Counted from the first letter of the stretch, positions 50,148 to 63,608 are shown. The stretch: 64,000 bases of DNA from Zygnema circumcarinatum (GCA_037447605.1 CM074804.1:7029249-7093248); one strand, 5' to 3'. Translations and numbers: made by a program. The notes: generated from the sequence alone by a model not told the origin.

Positions 50148-53100
50148 GTAGAAACCGGCAGAGTGGCATTGACTGGTGTGTGGATGAGCTTCTGAATATT
50201 CTAAGGGCATGGTCGTATTGCGATGTGGAAATGAACTCGCCTTTTTCCGTCTATTCATGCAGAGTCAGACATTTTCCCCGATAGCGACCGCTATTTTTTT
50301 AGTCCTCTGGAATTGAAAACGTCAAATGGTGCAAACAAGAATCGGGCGACTGAGAAGGGATTCTGGAAAGCTTCAGGTATATCTTTCAGCAATTTCCTCT
50401 GAAGTGCTTGATGTTCTGCTGGAAATTCTAAGGAAATGCAGGAAGCGTTGAAACTGATGGAGGACCATTCTTTGTTTCAGGAAAGGATCAACCTGTTTCT
50501 GTACGTGGGAAGAAGTTAGGCATGAAGAAGATATTGGTGTTTTATTTAGAACGCGCCCCGAAAGGCGTCAGGACTGACTGGGTCATGCACGAATACCGGC
50601 TTGAATCGTCTGCACAGGTGCATTTGCCAACTTTTTTCGATCAGTGTATAGAAAATCATCAGACTAACTTGATGGTAGTAGTATTTCATTGCCTTTGAAA
50701 GAGAATGCGTACACAATCCACGTTTCTGCAGGTTTGTGCATATTAACCTTATGGACTATTTATTGAATGTCTAGAGTTGAAAGACAAGTAGTTGCTGTTT
50801 GTCTGCTTGCACAGTTATTGATGACTTGAATAATTCTTTGTTGCGACTTACAATCAATAGATTCTTGTCATGCAGGCGACCTTTGTGCTTTGCCGAGTCT
50901 TCAACAAGAAAAACGATCCTAAGGACTGCGGCCCTGCCCTTACTAAGGAGGCCTCTAAGGGAGAGGTCTTGCAATCCGGCACTCATGGCTCACCCAGCCA
51001 ACCTGATCAACCACCCCCGGACTTTTTGGACCATATGGGCGATCGCTACACTGATGCTGCAGGAGGAAACCTCGGGGACTCGTTACCTGTCCTTCCTTCC
51101 TTTATGGTGCCAAAGCAGGAAGGTTCGCCTGAATTAAGCGATTTGCAGCAGGCCAAAAGTGGTGATGGGTTAACGAGGCAACATCTCAATGCCGCTGATG
51201 TGGCTGGCTTCCCTAACCTAGAGGTAACTTCTGACTATTCGGGATTCGATCAATTTGCAACGGAACCGATTGCCTCCTGTAAATGTGTGTTTGTGAAATG
51301 AATCCTGTGGTCGCATCGTGTACACACTTGTCTGCGATAATTCACCCAAGAACTTAGTGCTGCTCCCTTTCGTGCATCAAATGCCGGCATAAGTCCGGCA
51401 GAATGGCAATCATTCTCGGTATCAAGTGTTCTTGTTGCAGCTGCTGGTAAACTGCGCGGAAACAGATAAGACAGAGTGTTGAATATCGTCTTTATATGAT
51501 GCAGTCTTCTTCTCTTTTCAATTAAGTGAATGCCTCTGAAGTGCTTGATGTTCTACTGGAAATCTCAAGCAAACACATGAATCGTTGAAACTGATGGAAG
51601 ACCATTTTTGTGTGCACTTCGATGCTGCAGGTTGAGGGGCGACAGTTTGCCGACATGGATGTTTCCAGGGAAATTGCACTCAAGACGGACGTGAACCCAG
51701 GAAACCCTAAAATCGATTACTCATTCCTGGAGGATGATGCACAGCTTTTTGGAGAAGCTGACTCAGGACTGCATATCTCAGATGCACCTTCACAGTCTGA
51801 ATCTTATGCTGACACTTTTCTTCTGGATGATTCAGCGAAAGACGAAGACATAGCTTGGTTGGAACAGTCTTTTACCCCAGATCCTCAACATACGCGGAGT
51901 CATGGCCTTGCCGATATTTTTGAAAATTTTGAATTTTGTCAAACCTCTGGATTTCAATCTCCTACTATGGGATCCGCTTATTCTTCAGGCCCGTCAGGCA
52001 TCCAGATCAGTGGGCCCGACCAGATTTTGCCATCCTTGACGCCCGGAAGGAGGGTGATGCTAAGTGAACGAAGCATGTCTTCAAAGCAGACGGTGCTGGA
52101 AGAAATAAGGGATCCTCGATTGCTAATGCAGCTTCAGTTCCAGACAGCATCCACAGGAGCCTATCGTGGGAAGCATGTTGCAGGACAATCTTATCTATCA
52201 ACGCCAACGGCAGCCCCACGGGTGGTGAGCCCCGGGAAAATGTCTGCATTTGGCATTTCGAATGTTGTGAAAACGAGGAATCTTTCCACTATGGCGAAAA
52301 TAGAGCAGGAGCCGGTTGGTCCGGTGAATGCGAATCCAGCTGCAGAACTCACCAGCGCTAGAAGTTTTTTAGGAACTGCTCAAGCCTCAGGGATGAATTA
52401 CGGCTATTCTGAGGCTTTAGGGCTTTCTGAATTTGAACATGGGCAAGACACAGTTAGTGTTGAGTACCCCAACCGATTTGCAAGGAGCCTGCGGAAGGAG
52501 GTCCCTGAGGGTCAATCTGAGCTGCGAGCTGACTTTGGATTGCTTGGAAAGTCTGCGAACGGCTCTGAGTGGATTGACGAGGAGATCGACAGACGAGGGG
52601 TAACTCAGGCTGATTTGGAACAGGCGATGGCTGCTGCTGCGAACGGTGACCTTGACTTAAGAGATGCAAATCTTGAGCTGCATCAGGTCAGTCAAATTTG
52701 AGCACAGTGAAATATCTGGAATCATTGTAGTGGAGCATAGCTCTTGAACAATGAAATATGATATGCAGACTCCTTGTTTGCCTTGGCATGATAACCGTGT
52801 CTATGCCGTTGAGTGAACTTAAGGGATTTTCAGTTCATTTCCTAAAAGTACGGGCTATTATCATGGCTGGCTGGAGTTCTATGCAATAGTGGAACACATG
52901 GAGGAACACATTGTTTATAGTGTATGTGGAAACTTGCAAGGCTGAAAGATAATTTAGCTCTGTGGTAGGACGGAGGATGTCGAGGTAGTTGGGCCAGCTT
53001 GACAATCACATTGCAGGAGTGCTATTAGTGTTTTAGATTGTGGACATGATGAAGAGATGGCCGATATAATTGATGAAAATGTTTTTTTTGTATTTGAGCA

Positions 53101-55042
53101 CTTTCTTTTTGGGGTTTTATTGTTTTTGCATTTGAATGCACAGGGACATGACAGTTCTCTCTGAATGGATGCGTATGATGTGTTGCGGTCAGTCGTCAAA
53201 TGGCCTATTTTTGACCAGTTTGGATGCTTATGAAGATTGTGGCTTTCCCCGCCTTCCATTTGGATACCATGCAGGTATTTGAAGGAGTAGGTAATGAAGG
53301 CATGCCTTATGCCTCAACAGGGCGGCAAAATGCCTTATGTTCAGAAGGAACTTGTGACAATACAGAGGGCTTGTGGAAGGACGTTCCCGTGGATTGGGAT
53401 GCACTTGGTCCAAATGTCATGGAGACAAAGTTCGATGATCTGTCAGACTGCAAGGAAGGTGAGGATCGTCAGGAGGTAGTCCCTCAGGTTTTTCGACATG
53501 ATCCGTTTGATGTTTTCATGGTTCTTGTGTGATCGCTTGCTTCGTCTTGATCGAATGAATGTGAAGTATGCTCACAGAGTTCTTCATAGAGTCTGCAGAT
53601 GCAGCGCATGTTGTGCTCATGCGGCCTCAGAAACTGGGAGCTGTGTGAAGATTTACGTACTGTTGGCCTGGCACATGTCAGGCCCTCTGGTAATGTGAAT
53701 CTTTATAAACACATTTATCGCCACCCAACCATTCCACAAATCTCAGTAATTCCCCTATGTGATAGGCTGCTTGCTTGCTGGACCTTCAAAGTCTCGTGCA
53801 AGCGATTTAAGCCGTTGTCATTGTTGACATGACCGCGACTTGTTTCTGAGTTGGTGATGGCCGTTACCCTGTCCAATAAAGGCTCCATAGTGACTGCTGC
53901 AGCTGTATGCACGTTACAGTAGCTGCAGTCACAAGACATATATGGCGGGTAGACAAGTAACAAGTTTGGGACATTAATATGTTGCCTTGGCACGAACAGG
54001 CTAATGTTCTTGCCTCTGGAGTTCATGAAATCTGTATGAACTAATCTCAGTATGTGAGGTGGCGGCATTCTGCCGTGTACGAGTTTGTTGACGGTGATGG
54101 TCTTAGCTTGAAACGACACAGTGTCGATGTACTCCTTGGTTCTCCATGACCTAGTAGTCACAATGGACTCCTGTAACCTGCAAGTAGATAATGTTTTTGC
54201 TGTGTGTTGTCTTTCCAGGCGGAGACTGTAGCGGGACACAGGACGAAGGTTTAGTTGCGAACTTCTTGTTGGAGAACACGAAGGAATCGAACAGTTTTCT
54301 GTCATCTGCAGTAGCATCTGATGATGTAACTGAAACATGTGCTCGTGCTAGGCTACCCCCGTCCCTCTCAAGAGATCGAACCTCTTTAACTACTAACTCT
54401 GCAGCTAGGTCTCTCGCTCCATCACGACCGGCAATGCAGCAATTCCAACGGTCACAAAGCGGTGCTCAGTCCTTGCCAGGGCCACTCGCTGGCCTGATCC
54501 GTCTGTTGGGCCCTCCTCGCCCAGCACATGCTGCAGTCCTCAACAGATGTGGAAATAAGCCGGGCTGTGATGAAGCTAACCTGGCACATATGAGGGGCTT
54601 CTCGTCCTCACCTGCACTTCTCAGGGGTGAAGTTGAGTGGTCGTCTGGGAGGGGAATGGGGTCAGCAGTTAAATCCTTGAATAGCAGACAAGAGGAGAGC
54701 ACTTCTACGAGTTGTATGGATGAAACTCAGTGCTTCGCAGGAAAGGTAGCCTCTAAGGAAGGCAGTCTGGGATGGGATCCAAGTTATCAAAGTGTAAGGA
54801 GACGAGTTTCAAATAGGGAAATGGCAAGAGGGAGCAACCTGAACGATATAGGGACTAGTGAAGGGCAACATTACATATGCAGGTGTCCACGTCCGGTCTT
54901 GCCGAAAGAAAGCTGGACAATGAAGACTATGTTGACATCTGTGGGACTGTGTATAGCTGTGATAATGCTATCACTGTCGATGGTGACATTGGGACGGTTT
55001 ACGGCCACAGCTACTACAGACAGATGGTCTTTCTTTACTTGA
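49584..55042 (+). CDS. NAC-domain transcription factor with C-terminal membrane anchor (NTL type)
   Basis: Seven exons (49584-49752, 50263-50376, 50481-50617, 50876-51223, 51631-52686, 53275-53458, 54219-55042) give 943 residues, all in phase. The NAC domain fills about residues 1-160: [20 protein letters not shown] (subdomain A), [12 protein letters not shown] (B), [10 protein letters not shown] and [13 protein letters not shown] (C), [20 protein letters not shown] (D), then [11 protein letters not shown] (E). A roughly 750-residue acidic, Ser/Gly/Gln-rich regulatory region follows. Near the C-terminus [19 protein letters not shown] is one hydrophobic segment. Such NTL factors sit in ER or plasma membranes and enter the nucleus after proteolysis under stress. 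At 943 residues it is longer than the usual 300-650. The assembly gap is in its first intron. Confidence 0.94.
50055..50141. other. Assembly gap inside a poly-T tract
   Basis: Ten N characters (50092-50101) are flanked by about 37 T on the left and 40 T on the right. The true length of this homopolymer, and whether other sequence is missing, is unknown. It lies in intron 1 of the NAC gene, so the coding sequence is unaffected. Confidence 0.98.
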
Positions 55043-56130
55043 ATACAGCATCAACATCCTGATTCTGCTGTCTCAAGAAGGGAACGGGCCAGAAGTTCCA
55101 AAGCAAGATCCCCGAATTCAGACTGCAGTTGGACTTTCCTAAAGAACACTTCAGTTGATTGCCGCTGCGTTTGGACGAGATGAGCACTATGTCAATATGA
55201 TGGAATACCTCCTATTGTGGAAGTGGGCATGCTGTCCTTCCGATGAGAGGACATCATCTCCTGGAGAAGTTGTGCTCTCTCAATGGAGTGGAGCGGCCCC
55301 ATCTATTTGTCTGTATTTCAGTTGCCGTAGCTGTTGAATGTGAAAGGCGACTTTCTTGTGTGTCCGCGGAGTAGGTGAATAACGTACAGTTAGGGATATG
55401 TCCGTAGGTTGTTATGAGAGCATGGGAGTAGTGCAAATTGTGCTTTCTTCCAGACATCGTCTCAGCTTGCCCTCCTTCAGGCGGGCCTGTGTATATGATA
55501 TGCTTTGAGGCAGTATGAAGGGCACGGCAAGGGTAGCCTGACTCTTCTGATGTTTATAAAGAAACCGTATGTGAGTGCGTTAGAGAAATGTCAGGCAGCT
55601 GAGTAGGCAGCTGACCTCGGTTTCAAGAGACTGGAGGTAGTGAGCTCTGTTCTCCGGCCATGCGTGTATGTGGATAAGGAAGTAGATCCTGCTCAATGTT
55701 ATGCCTCGTATGCAAAGATTCTCTGCATTAGCTGTATGCATTGCTGTTTCCTGAACACGTTTAAAAAATGGATACATGAAGTCGGAGCATGAAGGGCCTC
55801 AAGGCAATCTGGAATGTCTGAATGGGCAGGTCCTACTTTTTCTGCTTATGTCTATTTCCGGCCCTTTATCATTCTGTGGTGTTTGACAAGTGATCCTGTC
55901 ATTGTATTGCATGGCAGCCGTTCAGAATGTTGGCACTCCCGTGTCAATGTTCGGTTCATTGCCTCCTTTTGAGTCTGTGTGACGTCTGTAGGAAGGTTAG
56001 GGTTCTTCTGACACTTGGATCAGCCGGGATGGATTCGTACGCAAGATCTGCAACAGGTCCAATTGTTGATGTCATGGCTCGCTCGCAGAGGACTCCGAAT
56101 GGTCTCAGGACTCTGCATGAATGCTCCATG

Positions 56131-56221
56131 GGAAAAAGGATGTGGCATTGATCTCAAGATGGCGATGCCATCAAATGCACATGGACGAAGTCATAAAGGG
56201 AAACCACGAGGAACTTGTCCA
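56131..56221 (+). repeat. Dispersed repeat copy 2 (NAC/ALKBH1 spacer)
   Basis: Matches 40340-40432 in the same orientation: ggatgtggcattgatctcaa, gatggcgatgccatcaaatg, catggacgaagtcat and aaaccacgaggaact. The two copies differ by scattered substitutions and a 3-base indel. No terminal repeat or target-site duplication was seen. Confidence 0.8.
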
Positions 56222-56455
56222 TGTGTTCCATGCCCTTTTTCCATTCCTCATGCACAGTAGTGATGCCATGGTTTGTAGAAATCAGAATGCATCCCAAGAC
56301 CAGACACTTCACAGAGGATATCTGCTAATGCGTCGATGTCACAGTTTGGAGTGCAGGACTGCTCATGTTTTCTGGTAAAAGCTCTCTGTCTAGTTTCCTC
56401 ACTGTCAAATATATCCAGTCATTGCACCCCGTAGGAATGACTGCTTTGACATGTC

Positions 56456-56510
56456 CATGAGTCCATCCAGTCCATGTCCATGCCCATCCGTCCGTCCATC
56501 CGTTTCAGAG
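56456..56510. repeat. CCAT/GTCC short tandem words
   Basis: Degenerate tandem words based on gtccat and ccgt (catgagtccatccagtccatg, catccgtccgtccatccg). Simple low-complexity DNA in the intergenic spacer. Confidence 0.7.
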
Positions 56511-56868
56511 CCTGCCCATACATCCGCTGCTATACTCCCAGACTGGTTGAACCCGGGCCAAAACAAGTTCCTCGTATTCATAACATCAAATTCTTCTAGT
56601 TGTAGGGATGTGTACCACTCGAGGTGAACAGGTCTGCACGATGAGAGGATAGATGTGCATGGCCTCAGGCAACTTTGGCTCCCACGTCTTAATTCCCTAA
56701 AGAGGCACTACAGTGCGTTCACTAATTAAACACAAATGTGGTCCAGTGGCAATAATAAGGAAATTCTGATTGGAGACATGTGCGTGAACAAACACAGTCA
56801 AAGCAAGCTGACACCTGCAACCTCTACTGCTGGGAGCACTCATCCTCGACGGCCTAAAGTCTATTCTC

Positions 56869-59800
56869 TCAGTCCACTTCTCTCACATTGACATTGATGC
56901 GTGAGTTCCGCATGTAATGTGCGAATGGCTTGAATGCTGGTGTGGCCGTTTCTTCTTGGAGATGGCTCGGCACAGCTGCTCCATCCTCCGCAGTAAATAT
57001 CCGCGGCACCGCTGTTCACCAGGAGATGTTCCAAAGGCAGATATAAGCTCATGGCGATAAAGGAGGGACTCTCTAATTAGTCTATGAGTTCGTTTGCAGT
57101 GCCAGGGTGACCTAAGCCCACCTGGTTGCACTCGTTACTATCTTTCCAGGCAAACAGTTCTCTCAGGAAAGCCTAACAATCTTGGGAGGAGTGGGAATAC
57201 AGGACATAACAAACAACTCGGCCCGTCAAGCCCCATAAACCCTACAAACGAGACGCGCCTAGAAAGCGACCTGCTCCAACTTCTCATAACCGAGCATAAC
57301 AATTCGTGACTAAAGCGTGACGAGGAGTAACAGGACCAATCTTGTACAAAAATCACAGTTTCAAACCAAGTCATTCTAGTTGCAGTGCGGATATGACATC
57401 AGCAGAGTACGGACATTGTATAAATAGTGCTGAGATCCTATCTAAAATGAAGAGGAAATACGGCGGAGGGCGAATGGAGTACTGGTGAGGGATCCACGCA
57501 CCATGATAGCACTCACGAGCCTGACCAGCCATAAGAATGACATCACCACTGCGGAGGTACATGGCAAGAGGCCATTCTTCACGGGTTGTTCCTCCGAGCA
57601 GAAAGACAGCCTCGCAGCCAAGACTGCATCCGGTGACACTAAAGTCAAATTTAGTCGTATAGAGAAGAAAAAAAAAAGAAAGAAGCGTTTAATGAATGAT
57701 GTGATCTGCCTCAAGATGGAAAATAAAAGCAACTCTTGCGATAAACTTGTAGGTTCCTGCAACGCAATGATCCTTCAAAAACTTGCATGTCAAACAGAGA
57801 CACTGTTAACTGTACCATGATCGATAAAACGAAAGCACCACGGACGCGAACTAACATAATTAATATGGGTTCGCCTTGCTTTCTTCCTCCAGCAAACCTG
57901 ACTCCTTTAACTTATTGGTAGGATTCACATGCTCAATTAAATTCCTCGAGTGAACCCCAGACCATTTCACTTTTGGAAAGTACATCCTTCCTCAGGTGAA
58001 ACATCTGGATTTAAATCCTTAAGGGGAAGAGAATTGTCAAGACAGTGGCTCCGAGATAAGCAAAGGTCCAACCTCACCTGATGCTCACAATGGGCTTTGA
58101 CCAGTCGATTTCCATATCGTCCACGTGGCCACCTAGCATGTCATCTGCAGCCTCCCAATTCAACACTTTATCGAGTCACTGGCCCTTCGGGATAGCCTCA
58201 GTGCTTCCTGTCTTTACCTCAGGCATTTACCTTTGCTCCATCAGCAGAAAGCTATAGCCAATTCAAGCTTCATGGCCAACCTTCAGAAGCAGCGACTATC
58301 CAGGGTACAGGATTCCATGACACTCGTCCCGAGATGAAAACAATGGATTCGCTACCACGGGCACATACACAACCTTCAACCATTCTGCACATCCTGGACT
58401 TCAAGGAACTGCTCAGGCTTTGGCCGTACCCCAACATCACCACGAAACAGATCAGAACAGCATATAAACCGCGGGGCCTTTCCCACTGACAACCGAAGGG
58501 CTCATCAGTGTTGACCCAAACTAAATGACATTAGCCAACTTACCAGGGCCATAAAAGTTGACGATTGCCGCCTGTGCATTGAAGCGCTTCAGTGGACCCA
58601 AAGCAGGCAGTGCCAGCTTGGCAGCCAGACCCGTTAAATCTCCCGGAAATGGGTTAAATGGGAGGTCAGGATCGTATGCTCTCTGCAGGACATCAGGCCC
58701 AATAAGACTTAACTTAGGCTCACCCACAGCGACATCTCCATCAATCCAGTCAATGGGCCTTCCACGACATTGCCTCTTCACATTAACGTAAACCATGCAG
58801 TCACAAATACCTTGAAGCAATTCTAGGGAGCAGTTTTCGCATCGATAGTGCCTCGTAGCAATTACGGAACCTAAGGCATGGGGTAAGCACACATTTGTCA
58901 ACTGCATTCACCTTTGACCAGTCAAACTGAATTCCCAAAGTCGCCCATCGGAGCTTCCGCAGAAGTGTCTGTGCAGAAACCATTCCTTCGTCTGAAGTAT
59001 TTTCTTTATTGTGGCAATTGGTGGCATCCCCATTATTCAGAGGATTGGCCTTATTTGTTGGATACCGAGATGATGTTGTTGCCAGCCGCTGTCCACGAGC
59101 ATCGTTGCCATCTTTTGCAGACTCCAGTAAAGAAGCTGTTCGAGATCCATCGACTTCTCGCAAGACAGGTGGTGAATCCTCCTCCAACTCGTCTTCCTCC
59201 CCAACCTGCGGGAGTAAGTTCAACAGCTTTAAGCAAAGCTTCACTTCGATTAAGTGCCACTGCGAGTATAGGCACCATGGCAACATGGTGGACACTCTCT
59301 TATGCGAGGAGACGAAAGTGAGGCACTTTCCTCGCAGTGGCTGAGTAAAACGACTCACCGCCTTTACAGATCCCTCTGCAGCCCGAAGATGTTCCACAGA
59401 AGAGCGATCATCGCTGTGGTGAGTGTCATCCTGGTGTGGTTGGCATGTTCCACTTTTTTCCATGCGACTTGCCATCTTGGTCCCACTTTCTTGTTTATCA
59501 CACGATCTTGCTCGGTCAGTTTGTGCAGCTTCCCAGAGACCATGAATTTGCCCCAAACTAGCAGTATGATTGGTTCGATTTGGAGGTGTCAAGTAGGCAG
59601 TGAGGCTTTCTTGAATAAGATGTTGTTGCTGCTGTGGCGTAAGGGCACTCGGCAGGAAATAGAATCCTGTAGAACGTCAAGAAGAAAACAACGAATTGCC
59701 CATATTAGTCTACCAACAAGGACGCTTCTGAGCCATCGGCACGGACTGCGATAGTTACGACCTTACAAAACAACTTCTGTTGCCATGTTCGCGTTCACGG

Positions 59801-61027
59801 CGAGCACAATACTTGTATATCCGAAATGTTTGGCCCGGCTACCCCTACATTCTCCACATCAAGAAAGAGCATGGGAGGTTCTGTGTTGTTTGCGTGCTCC
59901 GCTTGCAATTTTACAATCGAAATAATTCAGAGGAAGACCTAGCTTTTCCTATTCCCCGACAATCAAGTTTGAACTGTTCCTATTCTCGTGTGCAAAGGAC
60001 TCGGAATCTTCCCGTCTCACGAGCAATAAGGCATTAAACTAGCACTTGAGTCTGAGTGTCCAAAAGCACTTCCATACATGCAAAATTGCTTACTTTCCAG
60101 CTATGCTCAATCATTGTCACAGCGTCGTGCCTTACATTTCTGGTATCCAGTTGGTACAATAGTCAAAGATGGCTTTGTTGAGAATGTGAAACAGCCCTCT
60201 ATGAATTGTACGGCGTTCAAATATCAGTACTGTATACTAGAAAGCTAAACGATAAAGGTAGCTGATCATATTAGACATGCCTTGTCAATCCTACTTTGTA
60301 TTTTGCATGCTAACAAAAACGAGATAGGTGTTCAGCAAAGATTAACAACCTGGTCGATCTGCAAGAATGAAGACGGGATTCTCGTAATCCCCTTGTAGAC
60401 GACGAGCTCCATGTACAACCACGTCTGTGTCATTTCCAATTGACTTGGCAATCTCGTGAAAATCAAGTACGTCTGCTAAGTCTGTTACTGGAGCCACGCC
60501 CAGACTGCCCTGCGCCCAGAACTACGATAGCGATGAGGTCAATAAGGACGCAAGACACTCTAATGATCATACGAATAATCGCCAGGCTATTGCTCAGCAA
60601 TTGACTCCGATAAGTCAAACATTGGTTTGCTCTACTTCTGTCGTCAATGATATCTTCTAATGGTAAAACTCTACTAAAATAGCTTCTCTGCTCTACATGG
60701 AGCCAGCATATGTTAAGATGACCTTGAAAGGGACAAAACTTTGCCAAATCCGACTCTCCTGATTTCAAAGTTGACAGCAGCCCGTGAACCAAACCGATGC
60801 TAAAAAAATGGCTTCAGGAAAACTGCCCACCAAGATAAACAGTTTCAGCAAGTCTTTGCTAAAGGTGCAAGCATCGCAGCCTTTCTCCAACTTCCGCACC
60901 TGCCATGGCGATCTCTCCTCCTCCTCCTCGCGGACGTCCCCGCCTCCTTGTACCGCTTATACTTCTTCTCCGCCATCCGGAATGCGGTTCGAGCCTCACT
61001 CCCCTTCTGAGCCTCTTCGTACCCCAT
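56869..61027 (-). CDS. ALKBH1: ALKBH1-type 2-oxoglutarate/Fe(II) dioxygenase
   Basis: Eight exons: 60900-61027, 60350 to about 60487, 59359-59666, 58912-59205, 58544-58682, 58078-58144, 57502-57623 and 56869-57011, about 445 residues. ALKBH1 proteins demethylate 1-methyladenosine in tRNA and possibly N6-methyladenine in DNA. Family stretches are [15 protein letters not shown] at the start, [77 protein letters not shown] (the HxD iron ligands), [29 protein letters not shown] (second iron-binding His) and [12 protein letters not shown] with the 2-oxoglutarate Arg. The 60350 exon to exon 1 junction does not close in phase with any strong donor, so a small exon may be missing. An acidic, low-complexity insertion before LLRKLRW makes it longer than human ALKBH1 (389). 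It is head-to-head with the FKBP gene. Confidence 0.88.
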
Positions 61028-61456
61028 GCTCCTCACCCCACACTTGCAGCAAAGGATGCTTTTGCAGGATTTAGCTAATGCAGGCGGAGAAGCAGAAAAA
61101 ATCCTTCCTCCTTGTCTGCAAGCAATCGTGCTTGCTTGCCGCAAATACATCTGCCATGAATGAATAGCTGCTCAGCAGCTGCCGTCGTGATTTTCTGAAT
61201 AAAGATTCAAAGGGGTAAGATTCAAGCGTCATACAGGTGTCCGCCCCGGGGCGCCGCCGTCCTTCCATAAAGTTTCTTGCGTCCCCAGCGTGAGATACCT
61301 CCTGTGCTTGAGGCGGCCTCCCCTGCAAGGCTCTTTTTGCTGCACCCATCACGGGACGGTTCTTAGAGCCTGGAGTTTGAAAACGTCATCTACGCTGCCA
61401 GATCATGATATCCACATCGCCTGCTCATCAAAAGAAAGCAAATTGAATCTGCTCTG
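61028..61456. promoter_or_regulatory. Divergent intergenic region ALKBH1/FKBP
   Basis: 429 bases between opposed start codons. The minus strand holds an open frame upstream of the ALKBH1 ATG (61071-61352), ending at a stop 44 bases before it. It could be leader sequence with a uORF or an unrecognised first exon. Promoter elements are not obvious. Confidence 0.45.
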
Positions 61457-63608
61457 ATGGCTTCCGCGGCCTCATTCTGCTTGTGCTTTATGCCCGCACC
61501 GTTGTTTACTGTGCACAATCAGTCTGGAAGTGTAAGCCTTGCCAGGATGATGGGGCACTTGCATCGAAATGCTCAAAAAGGCTTCCTGCCGACAGACGGA
61601 GTTGGATATGCTGCATATCAAGTGCGTGTGAGCCAGAGCACAGCAGAGAGCCGGACCGGAAGTGCAAGGAAGAGAAGGAACTTACTTGAGCTGGCAGAAG
61701 ATCCAGCTAGTTCTCGAGTCTCACAATGTGAAATGCAAACAGAGGAGGTAAGAATCCACCCCTAACGCAATGATGAAATCATTTCGGACATAATCGATGG
61801 GCCCTTTTGTAAATTCTCTTAGTTCGTCTGGAGTCATCGGTAACTTTATTGAAGTACTTGTTAGGTTTTCCAGACACTCGCAGAAATGGGCAGATTTGGT
61901 GAAGCTTGACGAATGATTTTTTTTTTTGACACGTTTTATTGTCTCCCTGGTCCCATCTGTCAGTCGTCCACTTATTCATGTACCTTCTCATGAAATGATT
62001 TCTTCGCCGTCGATTTTTCAGCCCTCATTGAAACTCCTTTCTTATCCGTTTCTAACGCAGGGCAGTCAGAGTTCACTACCGACTCGTTTGACACTTTCGA
62101 TAACTCCTGCCGCGGTCGACGTCTGATAGCCACATGTATGGCCGGCTCTATTTTCATTTTAGGAGGACTACTTCAAGAAGGAAGTTCGTGGTAAGAATAC
62201 AGTCAACACACCAAATTGCTTTTCCAGTCTGTAGGAATGATTCCGTTTCAATTTTCCTTATCCTTTTTGGCCATATCGTGGTGTTTCCTCCAAAACATTG
62301 TCATGGCTGGCTGTCCCAATTCTTGACGATGCTTTGAAAACATATATTTCAAAACTGTCTCAGGGCCGCAGCGGAAAACACGACGGTGAAATATTACACC
62401 AATCTTGATGATGCAAGGGAAGCAGGTGAGCGGCGGCGTGAAGAAAAGGAGCGGGAGCAAGGGCCAATTGTCACATTGCCATCTGGTGTCAAGTATGGTG
62501 CTAAACCCTCCGTGGGCCAAAGATAAGATCTGTCCTGTCTTCACATGATGTCAAGCCTCTCTCAGAAACACTTCACTTAGAAATGGTGATGACTTTTTTT
62601 GGATAGACGGGATATACCTTTGTTTTCTGAGTTTGTTGTGGGCTAGTATGCTCCAGGTATGGCTTTGGTGATTGCAAGTATGCACAAGTCAGAAGGGGTC
62701 TTCATCCTGCGGGGTTGTGTTTCTTATCTCATTGGCAGATTCAGGGAGTTGTTAACAGGACCGGGAAAAGGTGTGGAGCCAGGGGATGTGGTTTCTGTTG
62801 CTTACACTATTTATCGCTTTAATGGGTACGCGTTTGCTATTCGAGCCGGTCAAGTCTTTGTTGCTCGCGGAAGTGTTATTCTTTCAAGTCATTTTACTTT
62901 TGTGGGCTCAGTCATAGCCATGCGCACGTAGGGTCCTCAATCATCAGTTACAGCTATTAAGAATGAAAGAGTGGGAGTATAGAACTTGCGCTGCGGAGTA
63001 CTCTGCGAGATGTGCAGAAATTGCTAGCACTAATCACTCATCGCTGGCACACAACTTGTCTAGCTTGTCTTTGTTTTGTCTTTGCAACACCTCCTAGACA
63101 TGAGAAGGAATAGCTTGGTGCATGTGGGGAGCACTGAGGATGAAAGGCTGCGGTTTATCTGGTGATTTGCAGAGCCTATGTTGACTCGTTAGGTTATGGA
63201 AAGGAAGGGAAAGACGATGTAGGAGAGACCTTTGACTTCACGTATGGCTCCACAAAGGTATTTTAGTCCACTAATTTGTGCCCCATGAGCATGCCTGCAA
63301 TACCTTCCTTCCTTCGGGATTCCTTCCCCTCTTCAATCGAGAAAGTTATTGAGATATAGTACCAGGCCATGCTCTGATGCTCTTGGATGCCTGACGTCCT
63401 GCAGGTGCCTCGGGCTTTAGAGTTAGGTCTGGAAGGAATGCGGGTGGGAGGGAGGAGGCGAATCCTGGTCCCTCCTAATCTTGGATGGCCGACTGCGGAC
63501 ATCAAGCCGTCTCCCACTACCAACGCCGCATTGCGCCGCTTCTCCAATGCAAGCGGGCAGCCATTGCTGTTTGAGTTGGAGGTAGTGAAGGCAAAAGCAT
63601 TGAGATAG
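61457..63608 (+). CDS. FKBP-type peptidyl-prolyl isomerase-like protein, chloroplast-targeted
   Basis: Exons 61457-61747, probably 62163-62190 (28-base microexon), 62372-62497, about 62739-62825, 63173-63257 and 63405-63608; about 270 residues. FKBPs bind proline peptides and many plastid members work in the thylakoid lumen or stroma in photosystem assembly. Residues 1-95 are Ser/Ala/Arg/Gln-rich, like a transit peptide. Then come KYYTNLDDAREAGERRREE, PIVTLPSGVKY, ELLTGPGKGVEPGDVVSVAY, YVDSLGYGKEGKDDVGETF and LGLEGMRVGGRRRILVPPNL, followed by GWPTADIKPSP and LLFELEVVKAKAL. In the active-site strand VPPxLGYG appears as VPPNLGW, and several aromatic pocket residues of FKBP12 are missing, so catalysis is doubtful. 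The 62497/62739 junction does not close in phase, so an exon may be missing. A FKBP16/FKBP18-like relative is likely. Confidence 0.85.

Larger units (their letters stand above)
55043..56868. other. Convergent region between NAC and ALKBH1 genes
   Basis: About 1.8 kb between two stop codons. It contains the second copy of a dispersed repeat (56131-56221) and a short direct repetition of gtccatccgtccgtccat-like words at 56456-56510. No coding exon is recognised. Confidence 0.5.

Noticed and set aside
59999-60345. Possible extra exon of ALKBH1 in the long intron 59667-60349
   Set aside because: The flanking exons join in phase without it and no ALKBH1 residues are missing between ADRPG and FYFLPSAL.
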